The translations under genes were made by a program, and so were the position numbers. A stretch of DNA of 6,397 nucleotides from Alphaproteobacteria bacterium. Its GTDB lineage: Bacteria; Pseudomonadota; Alphaproteobacteria; Puniceispirillales; Puniceispirillaceae. The stretch spans positions 1 to 6,397 of the forward strand of contig JAKMFG010000087.1 in NCBI GenBank assembly GCA_022425565.1, written 5' to 3'. Positions 1 to 5,130 of the stretch are shown piece by piece. Under the pieces are notes generated by a model, which was given only the letters and a program-made list of their open reading frames with translations, did no database searches and was not told where the DNA came from. The number at the start of each line of letters is the position of its first letter. Within the stretch, counting starts at the first letter, position 1.

Positions 1-73
1 GTTATCGGCCTGATCAGATGGTACTGACCGGGTCGTTCCCCTTTTTTGACAATCAGCCATCAGGACCCAACAG

Positions 74-1126
74 ATGCGCATTACCAACACAGGATTGATC
101 CATGACGAGCCCGGGCGATCGACTCCAGGTTATTTGCTGATCCGGCCGGCTGAGGGCGATAGCAGTTTTCTTCTCGATCCAGACGGCGAGGTTGCCCATA
201 GCTGGACCGGCCGGGTCGGCATGACCAACTGGGGTTATCTGCTGCCGAATGGACATCTGTTTGCGAACGAGCGCAGCGCGGTCCGCAAGGGCGTTGCGCT
301 GACAGTCAGTGGCAGGATGGCGGAATATGATCGTGATGGCCGTCTTGTCTGGTCGCATGAAGACCCCTACCAGCATCACGATGCACGCCGCCTCGATAAC
401 GGTGCCATTTACGCCGCCTTCACCGAACTTGCCGACGCCGAGAAATCTTCGATCAGGGGAGGTGTGCCGGGAAGCGAGGCCGATGGTGGTCCGTTTGGCG
501 AGGTGATCAGGCAGGTTGACGAGGAAGGGCGCGTTGTCTGGGAGTGGCATTTCAGTCGGCTGGGTTTCGACGCGCACCCGCTGCACCAAAACGCCAACCG
601 CTGGAGCTATGGTCACACCAACACCGTGCTGCCGCTCGCCGACGGCACCATTCTGGTCAGCTCAAAAAATCTGAACATGGTCTTTATCATCGACCCGACC
701 ACCGATGAGGTGGTCTGGAAATACCAGAATGACGAAATGGGCGGTCAGCACGATGCCCAGTTGCTGGACGACGGCAATATTCTGGTCTTTGCCAATGGTG
801 CTTATTCGCGCGACCTGCATCACAGCCAGGTGTGGGAGATCAATCCCACAACATATGAAATCGAGTGGCGCTACAGCGCGCGGGACAATATGACATCGTT
901 CTTCTCGCCGCATATGGGCGGCGCGCAGCGGTTGCCAAGCGGCAACACCCTGATCTGCGAAGGCAATAAGGGCTGTATCTTCGAGGTGACGCCCGGCGGC
1001 GATGTCGTTCGCGAGTTCATCAGCCCGCATTTCGTGCAATCCGAACAATTCGGCCGCCACAACTGGCTGTTTCGGGCGCGATGGTACGCCCCCGACGCGC
1101 CAGAAATTCGTGCTATTCTCGGTTAG
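74..1126 (+). CDS. Arylsulfotransferase (ASST)-like beta-propeller protein
   Basis: A 350-residue protein of the arylsulfotransferase type, a family that moves sulfate between phenolic compounds without PAPS. The N-terminus has the family-like PGYLL strand (18-22), followed by a series of propeller-blade repeats. Each repeat pairs a His/Asp-start strand and an L..G...L turn with a later 'D....VW.Y/W' strand: HHDARRLDNG (101-110), HTNTVLPLADG (181-191), QHDAQLLDDG (225-234) and MGGAQRLPSGNTL (281-293). The histidines H102, H181 and H226 are candidate active-site residues; I infer this from their repeat positions, not from an alignment. No signal peptide or lipobox is visible, so it should be cytoplasmic, unlike the well-known periplasmic AssT enzymes. 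AGGA at 62-65 lies 8 nt before the ATG, which supports this start. It is probably co-transcribed with the GST gene 46 nt downstream. The fold is convincing; sulfotransferase activity is uncertain, because many members of this group are uncharacterised. Confidence 0.85.
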   Translation: MRITNTGLIHDEPGRSTPGYLLIRPAEGDSSFLLDPDGEVAHSWTGRVGMTNWGYLLPNGHLFANERSAVRKGVALTVSGRMAEYDRDGRLVWSHEDPYQHHDARRLDNGAIYAAFTELADAEKSSIRGGVPGSEADGGPFGEVIRQVDEEGRVVWEWHFSRLGFDAHPLHQNANRWSYGHTNTVLPLADGTILVSSKNLNMVFIIDPTTDEVVWKYQNDEMGGQHDAQLLDDGNILVFANGAYSRDLHHSQVWEINPTTYEIEWRYSARDNMTSFFSPHMGGAQRLPSGNTLICEGNKGCIFEVTPGGDVVREFISPHFVQSEQFGRHNWLFRARWYAPDAPEIRAILG

Positions 1127-1172
1127 GCCGAGTTGGCTGGTGGCATTGTGACATCCAGAAGGGCGAGACTTC

Positions 1173-1961
1173 ATGCCGGAACTTTACTACTTCCCGACGG
1201 CGACCTGCGGTTACAAGGCACGGCTTACCCTCGCGGAAAAGGGCGTGGATTTCACCCACCGCGTGCTGGACCGAGATGCCGGCGAACTGGTAACGCCGGA
1301 ATATCTGGCGCTGAATCCGAACGCAGTTGTTCCAACGATGGTCCATGACGGCAGGGTGCTGATCGAATCCTCGATCATCATGGTTTATACGGACGAGGCC
1401 TTTGACGGTCCGTCTCTCAGGCCGGACGCGGCGATTGGACGAGCGCAGGTGGCCGCCTGGCTCAAACGGGCGGATGATGCCTATTTGCCGGCGCTCGGCG
1501 CTGTCACATACGGGCTGTTTCGGCGAAAGCAGATCTTGCTGAAATCGGCAGAGGAGCTTGCCGCCTATTATCTGGAGATCCCCGATCCTGAGCGCCGCGC
1601 ACAACGAAAATCCGTTGTCGAGAACGGCATTGCGGCGCCGATTGTGGCGCAGGCCTTTCTGACTCTGGATGGAATGCTAGCAGATATGGAAGAGGCGCTT
1701 GCCGCAAATGGTCACCTTGTCGATGGTGGTTACGGACTGGCGGATGCGGCGCTGACGCCTTTTGTATCACGGCTGGATGAACTGGCGATGGACTGGATGT
1801 GGGCCCACAGGGCGAACCTTGCCGGCTGGTGGGACGCAGTCCGGCAGAGGCAGTCCTTCAGCATTGTTTTTGATGCCTTTCCCGATGCCAAACGCAAGGC
1901 AGGGCTGCGAGACGCAGGATTGGAGTCCCGTGAAGCTGCAGAGAAAATTCTTGCTTCCTGA
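1173..1961 (+). CDS. Glutathione S-transferase, LigF/beta-etherase-like
   Basis: A 262-residue cytosolic GST. The N-terminal thioredoxin-like domain (about 1-80) contains the LNP...VPTMVHDG strand with the cis-proline (P54) and the glutathione gamma-glutamyl binding pair E65-S66 in IESS. An all-helical C-terminal domain follows (about 88-250) and includes the folding motif GLADAALTPF (188-197). The YKARLTLAEKG helix (14-24) follows a Thr-Cys pair (11-12), where catalytic Ser or Cys often sits. From memory, the pattern 'DG.VL.ES..I..Y.DE.F', a long inter-domain helical region and a total near 260 residues resemble Sphingobium LigF, a glutathione-dependent beta-aryl ether cleaving enzyme. The exact substrate cannot be read from sequence. 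An AAGGG Shine-Dalgarno (1159-1163) precedes the ATG, and the short gap from the sulfotransferase-like gene suggests an operon. The GST fold is secure; the etherase class is likely but unproven. Confidence 0.9.
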   Translation: MPELYYFPTATCGYKARLTLAEKGVDFTHRVLDRDAGELVTPEYLALNPNAVVPTMVHDGRVLIESSIIMVYTDEAFDGPSLRPDAAIGRAQVAAWLKRADDAYLPALGAVTYGLFRRKQILLKSAEELAAYYLEIPDPERRAQRKSVVENGIAAPIVAQAFLTLDGMLADMEEALAANGHLVDGGYGLADAALTPFVSRLDELAMDWMWAHRANLAGWWDAVRQRQSFSIVFDAFPDAKRKAGLRDAGLESREAAEKILAS

Positions 1962-2028
1962 CCCTGTTGGCAGCCGAGACCGCATCTGCCGCAACATGTT
2001 TCATGATTATTTTAGCAGATTTTAGTTT

Positions 2029-2060
2029 AGCGTTTTATGAGACGCTGGAACCGGCGTTTC
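2029..2060 (+). promoter_or_regulatory. Two mutually exclusive leader hairpins
   Basis: Two RNA hairpins can form just before the ribosome binding site of the membrane-protein gene. The first pairs AGCGT (2029-2033) with ACGCT (2042-2046). The second pairs GAGACGCTG (2039-2047) with CGGCGTTTC (2052-2060) around a GAAC tetraloop, giving 9 pairs including two G-U. They share the ACGCT segment and cannot coexist. The second ends 5 nt before the AAGGAGG. No U-tract follows, so this is not a classical terminator of the GST operon. A regulatory switch is only a possibility. Confidence 0.3.
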
Positions 2061-2078
2061 GCAATAAGGAGGAAAGCA

Positions 2079-2438
2079 ATGAAATACGCAGGAATAGCAA
2101 TTTGCCTTGCCATAATCCTTGGCGCCGTCTCAAGTGTCGGCATTCATCTCTACAACGACTTTATGAGCCTGACGTTCGTACTGGGTGGTGCGCTCGGCTT
2201 TGCGCTTCTGAAGAGCGAGACATCAGAAATGCCGCGTAATTTCGGTGACGGTGCTGTCTATTTCGGCTGGCTCGGACTGCTTGTCGGTCTGGTTGCCATA
2301 GCAGGCAACGCCTTCGGGGCCTGGGGTAGTGTCGAGAAAATGGGGCCGGCGCTCGCCGTGTCCATGTTGCCGCTGTTCTATGGCTATACGGTCAGGCTGA
2401 TCTGCATGGCTGTCGGCAAAGCGAAATCAGCCGAATAA
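2079..2438 (+). CDS. Small MotA/ExbB-like membrane protein
   Basis: A 119-residue integral membrane protein with four hydrophobic segments at about 4-22, 28-44, 59-78 and 88-112. The first two recall the start of MotA, with a short extracytoplasmic turn and then 'SL.FVLGGALG' (30-40). The last two recall the proton-channel core: FGWLGLLVGLV (62-72) matches the MotA/ExbB 'GLIGTLIGLV' helix, and KMGPALAVSMLPLFYG (87-102) matches 'IGPAMAVALLTTLYG'. The large cytoplasmic loop that contacts the flagellar rotor is replaced by about 15 residues (45-58), so this cannot be a normal stator subunit. The start is fixed by a perfect AAGGAGG at 2066-2072, 6 nt before the ATG; an in-frame upstream ATG at 2037 has no such site. 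It ends 9 nt before the convergent VOC gene. No MotB-like partner lies in the window. The family resemblance is my reading of the helix motifs; the function is unknown. Confidence 0.8.
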   Translation: MKYAGIAICLAIILGAVSSVGIHLYNDFMSLTFVLGGALGFALLKSETSEMPRNFGDGAVYFGWLGLLVGLVAIAGNAFGAWGSVEKMGPALAVSMLPLFYGYTVRLICMAVGKAKSAE

Positions 2439-2447
2439 GCCCATGGC

Positions 2448-2864
2448 TCACGCCACCTGCTGGTGCACCTCAATGATGTTCCCTTCGGGGTCGTAGAAGA
2501 AAATCTGGTGCCACTCGGCGGCGAAGGCGGTGCCGTAATCGGCATATTCGATCCCGTTGGCGCTGAGATGTGCCATGAAAGCCGCGATGTCGTCGGTGCG
2601 AAAGGCGATATGGCCTCTTTCCACCGGATTGATGTGCCTGCCATTTCTGGCGGCGACATCGAAATCCTGTTCGGCGAGGTGCATCTGCATGTTGCCCTCG
2701 GTGGCGAACTTGATATGCCCGTCATAACCGGTCTTGTCGGTGGCGTCGGTGCGCGGGAAATTCTGTGGCGCGATATCATCCATCTTCAGAATGTCGACAT
2801 AGAATCTGTGCAGGGCATCGACATCTTTCGAGACGTAATTGATATGGTGGAATTCAAGTTTCAA
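2448..2864 (-). CDS. VOC-family (glyoxalase/dioxygenase fold) protein
   Basis: A single-chain vicinal-oxygen-chelate protein of 138 residues from the TTG start. Two beta-alpha-beta-beta-beta modules are visible. Module 1 begins LEFHHINYVSKDVDAL..FY (3-22). Module 2 begins GHIAFRTDDIAAFMAHL (84-100) and ends IFFYDPEGNIIEVHQ (121-135). Likely metal ligands are H7, H85 and E132, the usual His/His/Glu positions of glyoxalases, type I extradiol dioxygenases and FosA-like enzymes; the reaction cannot be told apart from sequence alone. I chose the TTG at 2864 because GGAGG lies 5 nt upstream and the domain starts immediately after. An in-frame ATG at 2996 would add 44 residues that match no VOC element and has no Shine-Dalgarno. 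The gene runs opposite to the MotA-like gene, with 9 nt between the stops, and is divergent from the gene at 3075. Confidence 0.82.
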   Translation of the reverse strand: MKLEFHHINYVSKDVDALHRFYVDILKMDDIAPQNFPRTDATDKTGYDGHIKFATEGNMQMHLAEQDFDVAARNGRHINPVERGHIAFRTDDIAAFMAHLSANGIEYADYGTAFAAEWHQIFFYDPEGNIIEVHQQVA

Positions 2865-2869
2865 AGCGG

Positions 2870-2874
2870 CCTCC
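2870..2874 (-). promoter_or_regulatory. Shine-Dalgarno deciding a TTG start
   Basis: The minus strand reads GGAGG here, 5 nt before TTG at 2864-2862. This is the best ribosome binding site anywhere upstream of the VOC domain and supports the 138-residue product over the 182-residue one. Confidence 0.6.
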
Positions 2875-3074
2875 GCATGTGATCCAGCCAGTTGGATCCA
2901 GGCGCGTAGTGTGCCCCAGTCGGCCGCCCGTATCCAGACATTCAAAACTTCGACAGCCGCCTGACGCGGCACGCCATTTTTGGAAATGGTTGTCATGATT
3001 TCAAAGATTTCACTAGGCTGAATCCAAATGAAACTGTTCGACCGGCATGTTGGCCGGCGAGGGAAGGTGAAGTC

Positions 3075-3401
3075 ATGTCGAAAGCTGTTATCACCAGTTA
3101 CACGCTCCTGGATTTCTTGTCAGAGGGCGACATGCTCGCCTTCTTCACTTTCGTCGAAGGACATATGGAAGGGCATGCGGCCAATCTAAGGGCGCATGGC
3201 ATGACGAAATTCTATGTCTCGCGTGTGTTCAACAAGGGCGACAAATACACCATCGGCAACTGGCTGGAATATGAGGACCAGAATGCGTTCGCGGCCTGTG
3301 ACAAGATCTGGCAGCAATTCCTCACCGACACTTCGGACAAGTTCAATTTTGTCTCCAAGGTGGTGCCCTATCGCGGCATTGTTCAATATGATTTCAGCTA
3401 G
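3075..3401 (+). CDS. Uncharacterised 108-residue protein, possible dimeric alpha/beta barrel
   Basis: I do not recognise this family. The product is soluble, with no signal peptide and no membrane segment. Its secondary-structure pattern suggests a ferredoxin-like unit: an N-terminal stretch (1-12), a helix (18-40), a strand KFYVSRVF (45-52), a strand YTIGNWLEYED (58-68), a helix NAFAACDKIWQQFLTD (70-85) and a C-terminal strand VVPYRGIVQYDF (96-107). Such units often pair into dimeric alpha/beta barrels of the kind seen in monooxygenases, NIPSNAP-like and EthD-like proteins; this is inference. H30 and H34, on one helix face, could point into a barrel. AAGGTGA (3064-3070) supports the ATG. It is divergent from the VOC gene and lies 96 nt before the SDR gene, with which it could be transcribed. 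Confidence 0.8.
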   Translation: MSKAVITSYTLLDFLSEGDMLAFFTFVEGHMEGHAANLRAHGMTKFYVSRVFNKGDKYTIGNWLEYEDQNAFAACDKIWQQFLTDTSDKFNFVSKVVPYRGIVQYDFS

Positions 3402-3420
3402 GTTTTTCACTTCATTTTGT

Positions 3421-3448
3421 GGCGACATCACCTGACAGTTCTGTCGCC
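3421..3448 (+). repeat. 7-bp inverted repeat upstream of the SDR gene
   Basis: GGCGACA (3421-3427) and TGTCGCC (3442-3448) are perfect inverted copies separated by 14 nt. An alternative internal hairpin, GACAG-TT-CTGTC (3434-3445), overlaps the right arm. No U-tract follows. It lies 19 nt after the preceding stop and 49 nt before the SDR start, so it could be an operator or a weak factor-assisted terminator. Confidence 0.35.
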
Positions 3449-3497
3449 GGATGATGGCGCGGTGGTCTGACCAACAAGGTGGGCAAGGGGGCTCGAC

Positions 3498-4229
3498 ATG
3501 CAACTTGAAAACAGAAAGGCGCTTGTGACTGGCGCGGCAGGCGGCATCGGGCAGGCCATTGTCGCACGCCTGCAGGCGGAAGGTGCGATCGTCGCCGCCT
3601 CCGATCTCGATCTGGCCGCATCCGCCGCCAATCTACTGATCCCTGGTGATTTGCGCGACACAGGCTTTGCCGACGGTCTGGCCAAGGCGGCGTATGATGC
3701 GCTCGGTGGGCTCGACATTGTGGTGAACAATGCCGGCATCATCACCCGCGGTGCCATTACCGAAACGACAGATGACGATCTTGTCAGGACAATGGCGATC
3801 AATTTCGATGCGCCCTTCAGGATCTGCCGCGCGGCAATCCCGCTTCTCGAAGCAAATGGTGGGGGCGCAATCGTGAACACATCATCCTGCTGGGGTGTTC
3901 ATCCTGGCCCGGCGCATCCTCTCTATTGCGCCTCGAAGGCGGCTGTTGCGTCTCTGACCCAGTGTCTGGCGCGCGATCATGCCCATCAGAAGATTCGCGT
4001 GAACGCGGTCTGTCCGCTGGAGGTCGATACACCGATGCTGCGCACCGGTTTCGAGGTGCGTGGTCTCAATCCGGACACGGCCATTGCAGATCTCGATAAA
4101 TCGGTACCGCTCGGCCGGATTGCCCAGCCCGAGGATATTGCCGATGTGGTGCTGTTTCTTGCGTCTGATGCGTCGCGCTACATGTGCGGATCGCTTGTCG
4201 AGGTGACAGGCGGCAAGGCAGTCTACTGA
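3498..4229 (+). CDS. Short-chain dehydrogenase/reductase, classical type
   Basis: A 243-residue classical SDR, the usual length for the family, catalysing NAD(P)-dependent oxidation or reduction of an alcohol/carbonyl in the cytoplasm. The Rossmann nucleotide motif TGAAGGIG spans 11-18. D36 at the end of the second strand predicts NAD(H) preference. NNAG is at 77-80. The catalytic tetrad is N102, S130, Y143 and K147 (YCASK), with the standard 13-residue Ser-Tyr spacing. The usual Pro-Gly after strand 6 is Pro-Leu-Glu here (173-175, CPLEVDTPM); I recall an SDR subgroup with CPNEV at this place, so this looks like a subfamily feature rather than damage. The C-terminus EVTGGKAVY fits the family's GG turn. 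AAGGGGG (3485-3491) lies 6 nt before the ATG. The substrate is unknown; sugar-acid, acyl or aromatic alcohol dehydrogenase are all possible. Confidence 0.93.
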   Translation: MQLENRKALVTGAAGGIGQAIVARLQAEGAIVAASDLDLAASAANLLIPGDLRDTGFADGLAKAAYDALGGLDIVVNNAGIITRGAITETTDDDLVRTMAINFDAPFRICRAAIPLLEANGGGAIVNTSSCWGVHPGPAHPLYCASKAAVASLTQCLARDHAHQKIRVNAVCPLEVDTPMLRTGFEVRGLNPDTAIADLDKSVPLGRIAQPEDIADVVLFLASDASRYMCGSLVEVTGGKAVY

Positions 4230-4473
4230 TCCTAATGATCCGGTGGCGGGCAGGCTGATCAGAATGATCCGAGCAAATCAAGGAAGGCAGAACCACAAGT
4301 GCGCCGCAAGCCGCATCGTTATCAGTGCGCAGATGGTAACCTCACCCGAGCTGCCTTTGGCATCTCAATACCTGTCCCACGCATGGGCCATGGGGGGTAT
4401 GCAAATTTATGGTGTTGGGTGTGACCGCGATGCCGGGGGAAGGTGGTGACCAGTCGGCCAGCCTGAGCGTTTC
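4230..4473. other. Intergenic region between SDR gene and cspA terminator
   Basis: No credible gene is visible here. Short open frames in this stretch lack ribosome binding sites. Just after the SDR stop, the 9-mer AATGATCCG occurs at 4234-4242 and again at 4263-4271. CTGATCAG, an 8-bp palindrome, lies between them at 4255-4262. A small palindrome CATGG-G-CCATG sits at 4382-4392. I see no U-rich terminator for the SDR gene; readthrough could stop at the shared hairpin at 4482-4510. Confidence 0.5.
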
Positions 4474-4510
4474 AAAAAAAAGAGCGAGGAAACGATCCGC
4501 TTCCCCGCTC
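4474..4510 (-). terminator. Intrinsic terminator of cspA
   Basis: On the minus strand GAGCGGGGAA pairs with TTTCCTCGCTC in a 10-bp stem containing one G-U, followed directly by eight U. It lies 30 nt beyond the cspA stop. In the plus direction the same stem is followed, after a gap, by a six-T run (4522-4527), so it may also catch transcripts from the SDR side. Confidence 0.9.
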
Positions 4511-4539
4511 AATTCATTAAATTTTTTCAAGCCGACTGT

Positions 4540-4746
4540 TTACTGCTTTTGCAGGTTTACAGCGTTTGTCTTGCCGTTGCGGGCCTCTTCCAGGTCAAAA
4601 GAAACCTTTTGGCCCTCTTCCAAACCGTCCATGCCGGACGCTTGAACGGCAGTGATGTGAACAAAAACGTCAGCGCCACCGTCTTCTGGTTCAATGAACC
4701 CAAATCCTTTAGTGGAATTGAACCACTTAACTGTCCCAACGCTCAT
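4540..4746 (-). CDS. cspA: Cold shock protein, CspA family
   Basis: A 68-residue single cold-shock-domain protein, essentially the whole five-stranded OB-fold. It binds single-stranded RNA and DNA and acts as an RNA chaperone or transcription antiterminator. The N-terminal [14 protein letters not shown] (5-18) contains the RNP1 core KGFGFI (13-18), and VFVHI (27-31) is RNP2. The C-terminal half, [22 protein letters not shown], is the usual last strands. The [17 protein letters not shown] loop is typical of alphaproteobacterial members. GGGAG (4758-4754) lies 7 nt before the ATG. The gene stands alone, with a strong terminator downstream and a hairpin-rich leader upstream. Alphaproteobacteria usually carry several paralogues, so whether this copy is cold-induced or constitutive cannot be told; the symbol denotes the family. 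Confidence 0.96.
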   Translation of the reverse strand: MSVGTVKWFNSTKGFGFIEPEDGGADVFVHITAVQASGMDGLEEGQKVSFDLEEARNGKTNAVNLQKQ

Positions 4747-4758
4747 CTTTAATCTCCC

Positions 4759-4835
4759 ATGAACTAGGGTTTCGGCAAACCATTCAATTCAATAGAGAAA
4801 ATCGTGGAAACCAACAAGCCGGGTGGCTTGTAACG
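4759..4835 (-). promoter_or_regulatory. Probable structured 5' leader of cspA
   Basis: Two hairpins lie in the likely cspA leader. ACAAGCC (4814-4820) and GGCTTGT (4825-4831) form a perfect 7-bp stem with a 4-nt loop. GGTTT (4768-4772) and AAACC (4777-4781) form a 5-bp stem with a 4-nt loop, 9 nt upstream of the GGGAG. Known cspA mRNAs have long leaders that refold with temperature, so a regulatory role is plausible. The transcription start is not established; the left-most TTGAC box (minus strand, 4867-4862) would place one near 4832, but its -10 (CATTTA) is poor. Confidence 0.4.
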
Positions 4836-4975
4836 AGGTAAATGGCCCTAAATGGGCGCAAAGTCAACCAAACATCGCCAGAAAGCTGTGTGCAGTGAAG
4901 TGTCAAGGCGGGACTTTTTATTAGTCGATGTGACCTGTCAAAGCGACATGAATTTACAAATTGGCGAGGCGAAAC

Positions 4976-5071
4976 ATGGCTGTTCAGGCAAATATCATGC
5001 GTTTGCCATTTTATAGACTGGGCGATGGGTGGCGAAAGGTGGTTGCAATTGCCCTGTCGGCTTCTGGTTGA
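4976..5071 (+). CDS. Possible 31-residue small ORF
   Basis: An ATG with GAGG (4966-4969) 6 nt upstream opens a 31-codon frame ending in TGA at 5069-5071, about 60 nt before the XRE start. The peptide is basic (R9, R14, R20 and K21 against D17) with a hydrophobic tail (VVAIALSASG). It resembles nothing I know and could be a leader peptide, a small cationic peptide or chance. The GGCAAA/TTTGCC dyad lies inside it. Only the start context supports it. Confidence 0.2.
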   Translation: MAVQANIMRLPFYRLGDGWRKVVAIALSASG

Positions 5072-5090
5072 ATTTGACAGCAGTATAGCA

Positions 5091-5125
5091 TATCCTAAAA
5101 ACGACATATTCAAGAAAAAAGGATA
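5091..5125 (+). promoter_or_regulatory. Inverted repeat spanning the XRE promoter and ribosome site
   Basis: TATCCT (5091-5096) and AGGATA (5120-5125) are perfect inverted copies 23 nt apart. The left arm coincides with the best candidate -10. The right arm overlaps the AAGGA Shine-Dalgarno (5119-5123) of the XRE gene. This would suit autorepression, or an mRNA hairpin masking the ribosome site. Six-base arms can arise by chance. Confidence 0.3.
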
Positions 5126-5130
5126 GTTTT

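Larger units (their letters stand above)
4836..5130. other. Divergent intergenic region between cspA and the XRE gene
   Basis: This AT-richer stretch should hold promoters for both neighbours. On the minus strand, TTGAC-type hexamers begin at 4941 (TTGACA), 4906 (TTGACA) and 4867 (TTGACT), 35 and 39 nt apart; none has a good -10 at normal spacing. On the plus strand TTGACA (5074-5079) and the overlapping TTGAAT (5068-5073) precede the XRE gene; TTGAAT-N17-TATCCT (5091-5096) is the best-spaced combination. GGCAAA (4987-4992) and TTTGCC (5002-5007) form a 6-bp inverted repeat with a 9-nt loop. Confidence 0.45.

Noticed and set aside
46..51. TTGACA before the sulfotransferase-like gene as a -35 box
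   Set aside because: A promoter using it would start transcription inside the coding region, and no -10 follows.
53..616. Long minus-strand open frame (187 codons) opposite the sulfotransferase-like gene
   Set aside because: It lies antisense to a well-supported gene, has no family motif or ribosome site, and long antisense frames are expected in GC-rich coding DNA.
662..1174. Minus-strand open frame (170 codons) across the end of the sulfotransferase-like gene
   Set aside because: Shadow of the plus-strand gene; its composition mirrors the complementary codons and no domain is visible.
1113..1604. Minus-strand open frame (163 codons) opposite the GST gene
   Set aside because: Shadow of the GST gene, with Arg-rich low-complexity composition and no start context.
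2463..2882. Plus-strand open frame (139 codons) opposite the VOC gene
   Set aside because: The minus strand encodes an unmistakable VOC domain with metal ligands; the plus frame has no motif.
2990..3019. TTGTCA...TAGGCT as a promoter for the gene at 3075
   Set aside because: The -10 matches only three of six positions at 18-nt spacing; not convincing.
3042..3057. CCGGC-ATGTTG-GCCGG hairpin upstream of the 3075 gene
   Set aside because: Only 5-bp GC arms in GC-rich DNA; likely chance, and it does not cover the ribosome site.
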